Positions 1 to 8,871 of a stretch of DNA of 64,000 bases are shown here, in pieces. The stretch spans positions 62,001 through 126,000 of the forward strand of contig NZ_NBZV01000002.1 in the NCBI RefSeq assembly GCF_002379095.1, given 5' to 3'. Position 1 is the stretch's first letter; each line of letters begins with the position of its first letter. The position numbers were made by a program, and so were the translations under genes. The notes beneath the pieces were generated by a model. It searched no databases, was not told where the DNA came from, and saw nothing but the letters and a program-made list of their open reading frames with translations. The stretch comes from Polaromonas sp. AER18D-145 (GTDB lineage: Bacteria > Pseudomonadota > Gammaproteobacteria > Burkholderiales > Burkholderiaceae_C).

Positions 1-132
1 TGGCTGGAAGAAACCCCGGGCGCCGCCTTTCGCAGTTCCGTGGGTCGCAAGGTGCAGGCCGGCAAGCGGGCCAGCCTAGCCCTCATTGAAAAACGCTGGC
101 TGGGCGAGGTCGAGTACCTGTTCGAAGACTAG
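1..132 (+). CDS. C-terminal end of an unidentified protein (partial)
   Basis: The window opens inside an open frame that runs 43 codons to a TAG at 130-132. The tail is basic then acidic and ends in VEYLFED. I do not recognise the family. The 5' part lies outside the window, so neither length nor start can be judged. It converges with the sensor kinase that ends at 146, leaving only 13 bp between the stop codons. Confidence 0.6.
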   Translation, partial: WLEETPGAAFRSSVGRKVQAGKRASLALIEKRWLGEVEYLFED

Positions 133-145
133 AACACACTCACAC

Positions 146-2110
146 TCACACTGGCGCCGGCTCCAGCGTAAAGCGGAAAATCACGCCCTGTCCGGGCGCC
201 GACTCAGCCCACACCGTGCCTCCGTGGCGGCCGATGATCCGGCGCACACTGGCCAGCACAACGTCCGCACGTGGCAGCTCTGTCGGCCCCTGCGGCGTCT
301 CGCACTCGTCCGGCACCGTCCCGGCAGCCCTGGATTTAACTCCGGAGCCGTTGTCCCTGACAAAGTAAACCGCCTGCCCTTGTGCCGATGGCGCCATGCC
401 GACGACGATTTCAGCCTCCGGATTACGGACGGTGTGTTTCCATGCGCTGCCAATCAGGTTCGCCATGACGGTGGCAATCAGCCGCGCATCCCCTTGCCCG
501 ACCAGCGAACTTTCAACCACGGCCTGGACCCTGCGCTGGGGGTCGCGCTGCCGGCAGGCTGACAACGCCTTGTCGGCGATCGCGGACAGGTCCAGGGTCT
601 GCATTTTCATGGGCGCACGGGACACGTGGGCGAGTTCGAGGAGTGCATCGATCATGTCCGCCATGCGGTCCACGCCGGCCTGGATGCGGTTCAGGTAGTG
701 CTTCTGCTTGTCGTCCATGGACGCGCCGCCATTGCGCTTGAGCAGATCGGCGAAGCCCTCGATCGCCACCAGCGGAGAGCGCAGGTCATGCGCCATCACG
801 TGCGAGAAATGTTCGAGGTCCTCGTTGGCCGCCTGAAGTTCTGCCGTGCGATCACGCACGCGCTGCTCCAGCGTCGCGTTGAGGTTGAGGATTTCTTCTT
901 CCGCCTTTTTTCTCTCGGTGATGTCGCGAACAAAGGTGCTGCTCATCTGCCGGTGCCGGCTGTCCGTGTACGTGGTGGAAGAAAGCTCAGCCAGAAAAGT
1001 GCTCCCGTCTGCACGCCGCAGAATCAGCTCCCCCCGGACAAAGCCGGTCCTGGCGCGCTCCTCCAGGAAGCCTGCCAGCCGGGGATCGCGGGTCACATCG
1101 TTGCGCCCAATCCGCCACAGGTCCTGCAGTGCGATGCCTAACATGGCGGAGGCTGCCGGATTCGCGGTGTGGAAGGAGCCGTCCGCGTTGGCCATCAGGT
1201 AGGCATCCGGGCTGTTTTCAAACAGCAGCCGGTACTTTTCCTCGCTTTCCACCAGATCTGCACGTGCACTTTCCAGTTGCCGGTAAGGCCCCTCCATGAA
1301 CTCGACGAAGATGGCCCGGAAAATAAAGAGATAGGCCTCCACCTTGATGACATGGCCCAAGATCAAGTACTGGTCGTGGAAGGTCGAATACAGGGTAAAA
1401 CACAGCTCCGACAGGGCCATCAGGCAGGCGGCGGCAAAAAGCGGAACCAGCGGATAGGGCTGCGGCTCGCGCATGCGCAGGTAGAAGCCGGCGGCCGCCG
1501 CGAGATTAAGAACGATGACCAGGTATTCCACCGCTATCTTGGTACGCGTGAGCCCCGAACCGGGCACAAAAAACCAGGTCATGATGGCCGGCTCGACCAG
1601 CCCGTAGACCGAGACCCCCAGCGCAAAAATCAGGCTCAGGCCGAGCAGCCAGTGACGCTCCTTGTTTTCGATGCGGCGGTTCCAGGGCTGGAACGCAATC
1701 GCCAGCAAGGCGCCGGCCACCATCAGGCGGGCCGCCAGGAAAAACGAGATTGCCTTGCCGTCTTTGGCCGGGATGAGGAACGCCGGCATGCCGTCGTAGG
1801 ACAGCAGGTGGACAAAATCAAGAATGGCCACGCCGAAGAAGACGGTACAAAGCAGCGCCACATTGCTGCGGCCCTCCCGCGAAAAGGTGACCCAGCCAGC
1901 GGAAAACACCAGCATGGAGACAATGATGGACACCGTCTCGAACAGGGTGTGCAAATTCGTGTGGACTGCGGCCGGCAGCTCAAAATGCAGCGAGGGGACC
2001 AGCACAAATGCAAGATGCACCGCGGCGTTGACCAGCCACACGCCGGAAACCAGCATCAATGGCCGACGGTATTGAGCGTGGACAGTGATCAAGAACCAGA
2101 CTCCATGCAA
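146..2110 (-). CDS. MASE3-PAS sensor histidine kinase with atypical ATPase domain
   Basis: Predicted inner-membrane sensor kinase of 654 aa. Residues ~20-275 hold about seven hydrophobic helices of the MASE3 type (HTLFETVSIIVSMLVFS and ILDFVHLLSYDGMPAF are typical). A PAS domain follows at ~290-400, a short coiled coil (LNATLEQRVRDRTAELQAAN), then an H box with H441 in MAHDLRSP. The ATPase domain has an N box at N551 and a G1 box DNGSG at 586-590. The stretch that should hold the F box and the GTGIGL G2 box instead reads as an unrelated acidic/proline segment before the conserved RRIIGRHGG. ATP binding may therefore be impaired. No response regulator gene is adjacent, so its partner is unknown. 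MASE3 kinases often resemble phytochrome-type kinases; the signal is not known. Confidence 0.88.
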   Translation of the reverse strand: MHGVWFLITVHAQYRRPLMLVSGVWLVNAAVHLAFVLVPSLHFELPAAVHTNLHTLFETVSIIVSMLVFSAGWVTFSREGRSNVALLCTVFFGVAILDFVHLLSYDGMPAFLIPAKDGKAISFFLAARLMVAGALLAIAFQPWNRRIENKERHWLLGLSLIFALGVSVYGLVEPAIMTWFFVPGSGLTRTKIAVEYLVIVLNLAAAAGFYLRMREPQPYPLVPLFAAACLMALSELCFTLYSTFHDQYLILGHVIKVEAYLFIFRAIFVEFMEGPYRQLESARADLVESEEKYRLLFENSPDAYLMANADGSFHTANPAASAMLGIALQDLWRIGRNDVTRDPRLAGFLEERARTGFVRGELILRRADGSTFLAELSSTTYTDSRHRQMSSTFVRDITERKKAEEEILNLNATLEQRVRDRTAELQAANEDLEHFSHVMAHDLRSPLVAIEGFADLLKRNGGASMDDKQKHYLNRIQAGVDRMADMIDALLELAHVSRAPMKMQTLDLSAIADKALSACRQRDPQRRVQAVVESSLVGQGDARLIATVMANLIGSAWKHTVRNPEAEIVVGMAPSAQGQAVYFVRDNGSGVKSRAAGTVPDECETPQGPTELPRADVVLASVRRIIGRHGGTVWAESAPGQGVIFRFTLEPAPV

Positions 2111-2212
2111 CCACGCCTTTTTACAGTAAGAAGCGTCAGTTTAAGGCACGGCAGACCATCTTTCGGGCTGCGGGCGAAGCAATGAAAACCGTGCACGACA
2201 CGGCTCCCGGCA

Positions 2213-2896
2213 TCACAGCGGGCTGTTCTGCACCGCCGAACTGGCCGGCGGCCCTGCCCGCAGAACTTCCCCGGGGAACAACACCTCCACGGTGTAGCCC
2301 GGTTCGCGTGACCACTTCTGCTCCTTGATCAGCCACTGCATGACAAACTCCCGGACCGTCTGGCGCGCCGGCTCGACCACCAGTTGCTGGTAGCCTGCCG
2401 ACAGCGCACGTTTTTCCAGCTCGGGCGTCATCGACCGCGCCAGTGCCGCCAGATTGTCCTGCTTGTTCAGGCGCGCCCAGCCGTTGTGGGTGTACATCTG
2501 CATGGCCGAGGTGTCGAAGGCCACGGGCAGGCTGGGCTTGATGGCGGGCGCCTGGACAATACAGGTCTTGCCGCGGATCACCACATGCCACTCTTTGGCG
2601 AGCGCGATGTGGTAACGGTAATGCACGGGTGCCTGGATGTGCGACACCGTCGTACCAAGGTGAATGCCCCAGAACTCCCGGGTGTCCGACCGGGTGAAAC
2701 GCTCCTGCGCGATCACGGTGGCCACCTCCAGCAAACCGCCCTCGGTGCGGATGACCACCGGCACCTCGGGCGCCACCACCGTGGTTTCGATGCGGGTCGT
2801 TGTTGCAGGATAGAAGTGCCAGCCGGCCCAGGCCATCAGCGCCGCCACAACCACGATGAGCAAGGCGGCACCGGGAAGGCGAATGTGGGTTGGCAT
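2213..2896 (-). CDS. Membrane-anchored hypothetical protein
   Basis: A 227-aa protein with one N-terminal hydrophobic helix at about residues 8-27 and a periplasmic remainder, so probably a signal anchor. The body is mixed alpha/beta with no motif I can name. Its layout (anchor, then a short beta domain, then a C-terminal helix with EFVMQWLIKEQKW) is reminiscent of DUF4230-like proteins, but that is a guess. It stands alone, about 100 bp upstream of the sensor kinase on the same strand, and could share a transcript with it. Between 2897 and 3176 I see no gene. Confidence 0.6.
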   Translation of the reverse strand: MPTHIRLPGAALLIVVVAALMAWAGWHFYPATTTRIETTVVAPEVPVVIRTEGGLLEVATVIAQERFTRSDTREFWGIHLGTTVSHIQAPVHYRYHIALAKEWHVVIRGKTCIVQAPAIKPSLPVAFDTSAMQMYTHNGWARLNKQDNLAALARSMTPELEKRALSAGYQQLVVEPARQTVREFVMQWLIKEQKWSREPGYTVEVLFPGEVLRAGPPASSAVQNSPL

Positions 2897-3176
2897 GGTT
2901 TCGGACTTTCTTGCGGACGCTGCGAATGAAATTCAATTATGGGCCGCATCCGGCAGGCCAGGCACCCCGGGCTCCCGGACCCGACAATAACGGGCACGCT
3001 CAAGCAGGCTCAAGAGTCGCTTCAAGGCTGCCGCGCCGGTGAAAATCCCAGCCCCACCGCCCCCGTCTCCCTTTGCCCCCTTGTCACGCAGGAGACGACT
3101 TTAGGGAAGTCTCCCTCTGTGAAGCCAGCCCGCCGCCCCAATACTGGAGCGGTCAGGAACAACACCTCCAAAACCA

Positions 3177-4025
3177 ATGACCCGCCCCATGACGCCACAC
3201 TCACCCCTGTCTCCCGTGCGAAAAAGCCAACCCGAACAAGCGCAGCAAAGCCCGCATGACGGCCCTGCGCCCAGCGCCTGGCTGCTGGCGCTGGAGTTTC
3301 GCGCCTTCTGGGAGTTTGGCGCGCTGCTGCCCGCGTGGCCCCTGCTGGCCCGCGCCCCCAAAGGCGACCAGCACAGCGTGGTGGTGTTTCCCGGCCTGTC
3401 GGCCAGCGACGGTTCGACCATGCCGCTGCGCCGCTACCTCGATTCGCTGGGCTACCAGACCAGCGGCTGGGAACAGGGCTTCAACTTCGGTCCGCGCGCC
3501 GGCGTGCTGGAGGCGGCACGCGCCCAGGTGCGGCGCGCGTTCGAAGGCAGCGGCGGCAAGGTCAGCCTGATCGGCTGGAGCCTGGGCGGGGTGTACGCGC
3601 GCGAACTGGCCAAGGAGCTGCCGCACATGGTGCGCAGCGTGATCACGCTGGGCACGCCGTTTTCCGGCTCGCACCGCTCCACCAACGCCTGGCGCATCTA
3701 CGAGCTGGCCAGCGGGCGCAAGGTGGCGCGTGAAACCGAGAACTACGACCTGCCCGCCGCGCCGCCAGTGCCCACCACCAGCATTTACTCACGCAGCGAC
3801 GGCATCGTGGCCTGGCAAGGCAGCATCCAGAAACCGTCGCCGGACAACCTGCAGACAGAAAACGTCGAGGTGGTGGCCAGCCACGTCGGCCTGGGCCTGA
3901 ACCCGAGCGCCTGGTGGGCCGTGGCCGACCGGCTGGCGCAACCCGAAGGCGGCTGGCAAGCGTTTGAGCGCAAGGGCACGTTCTGGCACGGGCTGATTTT
4001 TCCGGACCCGGCCCGCGCAGCCTGA
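3177..4025 (+). CDS. Alpha/beta-hydrolase, PGAP1/lipase-like
   Basis: A 282-aa alpha/beta-hydrolase. The nucleophile elbow GWSLGG places the catalytic serine at S135. The Asp is probably in YSRSDGIVAW and the His in VVASHVGLG, in the right order and spacing for the fold. The first ~30 residues are proline/glutamine rich and not conserved-looking, so the true start could lie a little further in. No signal peptide or lipobox is seen. The closest general class is the cytosolic triacylglycerol-lipase-like or PGAP1-like esterases; the substrate cannot be told from sequence. It ends 20 bp before a strong bidirectional terminator shared with the convergent ppa gene. Confidence 0.8.
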   Translation: MTRPMTPHSPLSPVRKSQPEQAQQSPHDGPAPSAWLLALEFRAFWEFGALLPAWPLLARAPKGDQHSVVVFPGLSASDGSTMPLRRYLDSLGYQTSGWEQGFNFGPRAGVLEAARAQVRRAFEGSGGKVSLIGWSLGGVYARELAKELPHMVRSVITLGTPFSGSHRSTNAWRIYELASGRKVARETENYDLPAAPPVPTTSIYSRSDGIVAWQGSIQKPSPDNLQTENVEVVASHVGLGLNPSAWWAVADRLAQPEGGWQAFERKGTFWHGLIFPDPARAA

Positions 4026-4035
4026 ACGCTGCCCA

Positions 4036-4082
4036 TAAAAAAAAAGAGCGCCTGCAGCGTGAACTGCAGGCGCTCTGTTTTT
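4036..4082. terminator. Bidirectional intrinsic terminator between hydrolase gene and ppa
   Basis: A perfect 12-bp stem (GAGCGCCTGCAG at 4046-4057, its complement at 4064-4075) closes a 6-nt loop. It is flanked by a run of ten A on the left and a T-rich run on the right, so it can stop transcription from both convergent genes. Confidence 0.9.
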
Positions 4083-4135
4083 GATAGCTAATCGCGCTTG
4101 AATGACAAGGGCTGGAGGCCTAAAGTGCTTGAAAA
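4079..4135 (+). repeat. Interspersed ~60-bp repeat, copy R1 (intergenic)
   Basis: This copy carries the family landmarks in order: TTGATAGCT, GCGC, then AAGGGCTGGAGGCC, then an AAAA end. It begins in the T-run of the preceding terminator and ends at the stop codon of ppa. Other copies are at 10326, 16811, 37249, 45224, 46718, 47286 and 49701. Confidence 0.7.
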
Positions 4136-4681
4136 TCAGGCGGCGCTGGATTGCTCTTTCTGGTAGTTGGCAATGCCGTCGGTGATTTCCTTGCGTGCCG
4201 CGTCCGGACCTTCCCAGCCCTGGATCTTGACCCACTTGCCATCTTCGAGGTCCTTGTAGTGCTCAAAGAAGTGGGCGATGGTTTTCAGGCGCAGCGGGTT
4301 CATGTCCTCGGGCTTTTGCCACTGGGTGTACAGCGAGCACTTCTTGTCCACGGGCACGGCCAGCACCTTGCCGTCTTCGCCGGCCTCGTCGGTCATTTTC
4401 AGGATGCCAATCGCGCGGCAGGTCACCACCACCCCGGGGATCAGGGGCACCGGCGTGATCACCAGCACATCGACCGGATCGCCGTCGCCGCTGAGGGTCT
4501 TGGGCACATAGCCGTAGTTGGTCGGGTAATGCATGGACGTGCTCATGAAGCGGTCCACAAAAATCGCACCGGACTCCTTGTCCACCTCGTACTTGACCGG
4601 GTCGGCATTCATCGGGATTTCGATGATCACGTTGAAAGCGTCGGGAGCGTTTTTACCGGGGGTAACTTTATCGAGGGACAT
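4136..4681 (-). CDS. ppa: Soluble inorganic pyrophosphatase
   Basis: Family I cytosolic pyrophosphatase, 181 aa, close to the usual bacterial length. It hydrolyses diphosphate from biosynthesis to two phosphates. The signature DGDPVDVLV is at 66-74 with metal-binding D66, D68 and D71; other conserved blocks are [14 protein letters not shown] and [10 protein letters not shown]. It is transcribed divergently from hppA, the membrane pyrophosphatase, across a 232-bp spacer, so the two enzymes that consume diphosphate sit back to back. Confidence 0.97.
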   Translation of the reverse strand: MSLDKVTPGKNAPDAFNVIIEIPMNADPVKYEVDKESGAIFVDRFMSTSMHYPTNYGYVPKTLSGDGDPVDVLVITPVPLIPGVVVTCRAIGILKMTDEAGEDGKVLAVPVDKKCSLYTQWQKPEDMNPLRLKTIAHFFEHYKDLEDGKWVKIQGWEGPDAARKEITDGIANYQKEQSSAA

Positions 4682-4855
4682 GGTCTCTTTGTGTTGAAGT
4701 AATGAAAAGGTGGATGGCTCAGTCAGTATTTACCCTCATTTTACTGATTCGGACCTGACGCTTCGCGAACTTGTCACGTTTTGGCGTTAAATTTCAAAGG
4801 TTGGCCAATCGTCTTGTCTCTACGTCGGACACGAGCAACGAGGAAGCAACGCAGC

Positions 4856-4881
4856 GGAGGCACCGCTAGCGTGGCGCCTCC
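4856..4881 (+). promoter_or_regulatory. Hairpin in the hppA leader
   Basis: GGAGGC at 4856-4861 pairs with GCCTCC at 4876-4881. An inner CCGC/GTGG stem with a TAGC loop lies inside, separated by one A/C mismatch. It lies 32 nt upstream of the hppA start and just before its strong ribosome site (AGGAGA at about 4900). No T-run follows, so it is more likely a leader element than a terminator. Its function is unknown. Confidence 0.4.
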
Positions 4882-4913
4882 TCCAAGCGAAAAACAACGT
4901 AGGAGATCTCTCT

Positions 4914-7133
4914 ATGACAGGCAACTCAGCGCTTATTCTTACGCTCGTCTGCGGACTGGCCGCCGTGGCTTACGGCTTCTGGGCCCGCAGCTGGATTCTT
5001 TCCCAGGACGCAGGCAACGCGCGCATGCAGGAAATTGCAGCCGCGATTCAAACCGGCGCCGCCGCCTACCTGGCGCGCCAATACAAAACCATTGCCATCG
5101 TCGGCGTCGTGCTGGCCATCCTGATTGGCATCTTTCTCGATGTGCCCAGCGCCATCGGTTTTGTAGTCGGCGCCGTGCTTTCGGGCGCTTGCGGCTTCAT
5201 CGGCATGAACGTCTCGGTGCGTGCCAACGTGCGCACCGCACAGGCGGCCACCCGCGGCATTGGCCCCGCCCTTGATGTCGCCTTCCGCGGCGGCGCGATC
5301 ACCGGCATGCTGGTGGTTGGCCTGGGCCTGCTGGGCGTTACGGCCTTCTACTGGTTTCTGGTGGGCAACGGCAACTACACGCCCAGTGCCAACCTGGCCA
5401 ACCTGCTCAATCCGCTGATCGGTTTTGCCTTTGGCTCCTCGCTGATTTCCATCTTCGCCCGCCTGGGCGGCGGCATTTTCACCAAGGGCGCTGACGTCGG
5501 CGCCGACTTGGTGGGCAAGGTCGAGGCCGGCATCCCGGAGGACGATCCGCGCAACCCGGCGGTGATCGCCGACAACGTCGGCGACAACGTGGGCGACTGC
5601 GCCGGCATGGCCGCCGACCTGTTTGAAACCTACGCGGTGACGCTGATCGCCACCATGGTGCTGGGCGCCCTGCTCGTCACCAACGCCGGTACCAGCGCGG
5701 TGGTTTATCCGCTGGCGCTCGGTGCGGTGTCCATCATCGCGTCCATCATCGGCTGCTTCTTTGTCAAGGCCTCGCCCGGCATGACCAACGTGATGCCGGC
5801 GCTGTACAAGGGCCTGGCGGTTGCCGGCGGCCTGTCGCTGATCGCCTTCTACTTTGTGACCACCTGGCTGATGCCCGACAACGCCATCAAGGCAGCAGGC
5901 ACGCAGATGGCCCTGTTCGGCGCCTGCGCCGTGGGCCTGGTGCTGACCGGCGCGCTGGTCTGGATCACCGAGTACTACACCGGCACGCAGTACGCCCCGG
6001 TGCGCCATATTGCGCAAGCCTCCACCACCGGCCACGGCACCAACATCATTGCCGGCCTCGGCGTGTCCATGCGTTCGACCGCCTGGCCCGTGATCTGTGT
6101 CTGCATCGCGATCTGGGTCTCGTTCCAGCTGGCCGGCCTGTACGGCATTGCGATTGCCGCGACCTCCATGCTGAGCATGGCCGGCATCGTGGTGGCACTG
6201 GACGCCTACGGCCCGATCACCGACAACGCCGGCGGCATTGCCGAAATGGCGGACATGCCACCCGAAGTGCGAGCCGTTACCGACCCGCTGGACGCGGTGG
6301 GCAACACCACCAAGGCCGTGACCAAGGGTTACGCCATCGGCTCCGCCGGCCTGGCCGCACTGGTGCTGTTTGCCGACTACACGCACAAACTCGAAGCCTA
6401 CGGCAAGGCCATCAGCTTTGACCTGAGCGACCCGATGGTGATCATCGGCTTGTTCATCGGCGGGCTGATTCCCTACCTGTTCGGTGCCATGGCCATGGAA
6501 GCCGTGGGCCGCGCCGCCGGCGCGGTGGTGGTCGAGGTACGCCGCCAGTTCCGCGAGATCAAGGGCATCATGGAAGGCACGGCCAAGCCCGAATACGGCA
6601 AGGCGGTGGACATGCTGACGACGGCCGCCATCAAGGAAATGATGATCCCGTCGCTGCTGCCGGTGGTGGTGCCGATTCTGGTCGGCCTGCTGCTGGGCCC
6701 CGCCGCGCTGGGCGGCCTGCTGATGGGCACCATCGTGACCGGCCTGTTCGTGGCAATCTCCATGTGTACCGGCGGCGGTGCCTGGGACAACGCCAAGAAA
6801 TACATTGAAGACGGCAACCATGGCGGCAAGGGCTCCGAGACCCACAAGGCCGCCGTGACCGGCGACACCGTGGGCGACCCCTACAAGGACACCGCCGGCC
6901 CGGCCATCAACCCGCTGATCAAGATCATCAATATCGTGGCGCTGCTGATTGTGCCGCTGATGATGAAGTTCCATGGCGGCAACGCCAATGCAGCGCCGGC
7001 CACCCCGGTGGCCGCTCCAGCGGCAGTGAGCGCGCCGGCCGCCCCGGCGGTCACGCCCACCGCGCCCGGCATGCCCGCTCCCGCGCCTACCCAGGCACCG
7101 GGTGCCGCGGCCACGCCGACGCCAGCGAAATAA
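4914..7133 (+). CDS. hppA: K+-independent H+-translocating membrane pyrophosphatase
   Basis: Polytopic inner-membrane pump of 739 aa that couples diphosphate hydrolysis to proton export. The catalytic block is clear: [20 protein letters not shown], then [20 protein letters not shown]. The segment [10 protein letters not shown] has lysine at the site that separates the two classes (lysine in K+-independent H+ pumps, alanine in K+-dependent ones), so this is called the K+-independent type. A ribosome site (AGGAGA) precedes the ATG. The last ~50 residues form a low-complexity Ala/Pro tail after the final helix, unusual compared with the compact ends of the family. A strong terminator follows. 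The gene is divergent from ppa. Confidence 0.96.
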   Translation: MTGNSALILTLVCGLAAVAYGFWARSWILSQDAGNARMQEIAAAIQTGAAAYLARQYKTIAIVGVVLAILIGIFLDVPSAIGFVVGAVLSGACGFIGMNVSVRANVRTAQAATRGIGPALDVAFRGGAITGMLVVGLGLLGVTAFYWFLVGNGNYTPSANLANLLNPLIGFAFGSSLISIFARLGGGIFTKGADVGADLVGKVEAGIPEDDPRNPAVIADNVGDNVGDCAGMAADLFETYAVTLIATMVLGALLVTNAGTSAVVYPLALGAVSIIASIIGCFFVKASPGMTNVMPALYKGLAVAGGLSLIAFYFVTTWLMPDNAIKAAGTQMALFGACAVGLVLTGALVWITEYYTGTQYAPVRHIAQASTTGHGTNIIAGLGVSMRSTAWPVICVCIAIWVSFQLAGLYGIAIAATSMLSMAGIVVALDAYGPITDNAGGIAEMADMPPEVRAVTDPLDAVGNTTKAVTKGYAIGSAGLAALVLFADYTHKLEAYGKAISFDLSDPMVIIGLFIGGLIPYLFGAMAMEAVGRAAGAVVVEVRRQFREIKGIMEGTAKPEYGKAVDMLTTAAIKEMMIPSLLPVVVPILVGLLLGPAALGGLLMGTIVTGLFVAISMCTGGGAWDNAKKYIEDGNHGGKGSETHKAAVTGDTVGDPYKDTAGPAINPLIKIINIVALLIVPLMMKFHGGNANAAPATPVAAPAAVSAPAAPAVTPTAPGMPAPAPTQAPGAAATPTPAK

Positions 7134-7167
7134 AAGAAAAAAGAAGAAAAAGCCACGCTTTACTTCG

Positions 7168-7189
7168 GCCCGCTTCGGCGGGCTTTTTT
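7168..7189 (+). terminator. Intrinsic terminator after hppA
   Basis: GCCCGC (7168-7173), a TTCG tetraloop, GCGGGC (7178-7183), then six T. It lies 35 nt past the hppA stop and 7 bp before the end of the convergent tetR gene. Confidence 0.9.
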
Positions 7190-7195
7190 GTGTCT

Positions 7196-7810
7196 TCAGC
7201 GCGGTACGGCCAGCACAGCGCGCACCAGCGCACTGCACGGGCCGGTCAGCGCCTGCAAATCGGCCGTTCGGTTGTTTTCGATGGCCTGCAACACCAATTC
7301 GTTGATGCCACCGATGACGGCCATGGCCAGGGTCGCGGTCAGCGCATCGTCCTGCGGCGTTTGCGGATGGCCGGCGTTGACCACCTGGACCACAAAGTCG
7401 GCCATTTCCTGGTTCATCTGGCGCCGCACCTGCAGGCCCTCGGGGCCCAGGCTGAGGATGTCGATGAACAGCGTGCGCAGCAGCGCCGGGTTGCCGGCCA
7501 GACAGGCCAGGTACGCGCCCATCGCGTGCTCGACCTGGGTCTTCCAGTCGCGGCCGGGGTCAATGGCACCTTTGAGCACCTTGAGCCCGCCATGACTGGC
7601 CGCCACATAAAGCGCGATCAGGCAATCCTTCTTGGTGGCAAAACACTCGTAAAACGTGCGTTTGGACACGCCCGCCTCGCGCACGATATCGGCCACCGTC
7701 GTGTCGGCGTAACCCTTGAGCGCCACGCTGTGCGCCATGCCTTCGAGCAGGCGCGAACGGTAGGCCCTGGCCGTTTCCATGCTGGCGGCGGAGATGTCCT
7801 CGGAATACAT
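7196..7810 (-). CDS. TetR-family transcriptional repressor
   Basis: A 204-aa regulator with an N-terminal TetR helix-turn-helix (TTVADIVREAGVSKRTFYECF at ~37-57) and a helical ligand domain. It is divergent from a hydrolase / aldehyde dehydrogenase / SDR operon. The spacer holds two GGTAC-type palindromes that bracket the operon promoter, so it most likely represses that operon and perhaps itself. An aldehyde, alcohol or lipid-like inducer would fit the enzymes, but the ligand is not readable from sequence. Confidence 0.9.
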   Translation of the reverse strand: MYSEDISAASMETARAYRSRLLEGMAHSVALKGYADTTVADIVREAGVSKRTFYECFATKKDCLIALYVAASHGGLKVLKGAIDPGRDWKTQVEHAMGAYLACLAGNPALLRTLFIDILSLGPEGLQVRRQMNQEMADFVVQVVNAGHPQTPQDDALTATLAMAVIGGINELVLQAIENNRTADLQALTGPCSALVRAVLAVPR

Positions 7811-7847
7811 GGGTCAGCCATCCTCAATGCAAAGTTAAAACCATGAC

Positions 7848-7908
7848 GGTACTTGACAGTACCACAGCGTCACCCTATAGTTTCCCTTACTGGTACCCGC
7901 GGGTACCA
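7848..7908 (+). promoter_or_regulatory. Promoter with two palindromic TetR operators
   Basis: A TTGACA box at 7853-7858 and TATAGT at 7876-7881 are 17 bp apart, close to the sigma-70 consensus. Operator 1, GGTACT-TGAC-AGTACC (7848-7863), covers the -35. Operator 2, TGGTACCCGCGGGTACCA (7891-7908), is a perfect 18-bp palindrome just past the expected start site. Both share GGTAC half-sites, as expected for a dimeric TetR repressor encoded next door. Confidence 0.8.
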
Positions 7909-7930
7909 AATTATTTCCATGGGAGAAAAC

Positions 7931-8749
7931 ATGAGTGAACTGGTTGTACGCCGCCTGCTGATTGACCTTGAGACGCCCCTGCCGAGGCACTGGTGTGCCG
8001 GCGATGCATTTCGCACGGCTTTTTTCAACGCACTGTCCATGAGTTTTCCGGTCGGCGAACAGTTCTTCATTGATTCGGTGCGCAACGGCCTGAAAGCCCT
8101 GCCGCCTCCCTTGCAGGACCAGTACAAGGCCGAGGTCCAGGGGTTTATCGGGCAGGAGGCCACGCATCGCCGCGTTCACAGCCTCTTCAACAGCCATCTG
8201 GAAAAACAGGGCCTGGTCAACGACTGGGCGCCGCGTGCTGAAAAAAACATGCAGCTGCTGGCCGGCACCAACCCGCGCCACGCGCTGGCCATTACTGCGG
8301 CCAATGAACACTTCACCGCGATTTTTGCGGAGTGGATGCTGCGCAACCATGACCTGCTTGACGGCTGCGAGCCGCGCCTGAAAACCATGTGGCTGTGGCA
8401 CAGTGCCGAAGAGTCGGAGCACAAGAACACCGCCTTTGACCTGTATGTCGCGCTCGGTGGTAGCCAGGAATGGCGCATCAAGTGGTTCCGCCGCATCACT
8501 TTTGTGTTTTTGACCGACACCCTGCGCCAGACCGTCAACAACCTGTATCACGACGGTACCTTGTGGAAGTGGCGCACCTGGAAAAGCGCCGCCAGCTACC
8601 TGTTCGGTCAGCGCGGACTGATCCGCCAGACCTTCAAACCCTGGCGCGAGTATCTGCGTACGGACTTTCACCCCAACCAGCAGAGCAGCGACCTGTCGGC
8701 GCGCTGGCTGGCCAGCAACACCAGCGCCTACACCCCCGTCGGGGCATAG
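7931..8749 (+). CDS. Predicted metal-dependent hydrolase (PF10118-like)
   Basis: A 272-aa helical protein. Conserved E/H clusters (GQEATHRRVH, NEHFTAIFAEW, WHSAEESEHKNTAFD) look like the metal ligands of the predicted metal-dependent hydrolase family PF10118. The ATG at 7931 is chosen because GGGAGA lies just upstream and because the longer frame would start inside operator 1. It is the first gene of the TetR-controlled operon, followed by aldehyde dehydrogenase and SDR genes. The reaction is not established for the family; context suggests catabolism or detoxification of an alcohol, aldehyde or lipid. Confidence 0.82.
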   Translation: MSELVVRRLLIDLETPLPRHWCAGDAFRTAFFNALSMSFPVGEQFFIDSVRNGLKALPPPLQDQYKAEVQGFIGQEATHRRVHSLFNSHLEKQGLVNDWAPRAEKNMQLLAGTNPRHALAITAANEHFTAIFAEWMLRNHDLLDGCEPRLKTMWLWHSAEESEHKNTAFDLYVALGGSQEWRIKWFRRITFVFLTDTLRQTVNNLYHDGTLWKWRTWKSAASYLFGQRGLIRQTFKPWREYLRTDFHPNQQSSDLSARWLASNTSAYTPVGA

Positions 8750-8769
8750 TCTCGAGCCGACTGGCTCGG

Positions 8770-8789
8770 CTGCTATTCATTTCATAGCG
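8770..8789 (+). repeat. Fragment resembling the 5' part of the ~60-bp repeat
   Basis: CTGCTATTCATTTCATAGCG has the GCTAT...ATAGC inverted end seen in full copies of the interspersed repeat but lacks the GGGCTGGAGGCC part. It lies in the 122-bp gap between the hydrolase and aldehyde dehydrogenase genes. Confidence 0.35.
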
Positions 8790-8871
8790 TATCCCCCTCC
8801 TGAAAAAGGGGCGGCGGCCCGATCCGGCCGGATTTTTTGCGAACCCTGCGTTTTCGCGGAAAATCATATGC

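Noticed and set aside
3030-3120. Resemblance to a cobalamin riboswitch (CCGGTGAAAATCC near 3036 and CAGGAGAC near 3089)
   Set aside because: The intervening GCCACTG and GGGAAGG blocks are missing or out of order, spacing is too short, and the downstream gene is a hydrolase with no link to cobalamin.
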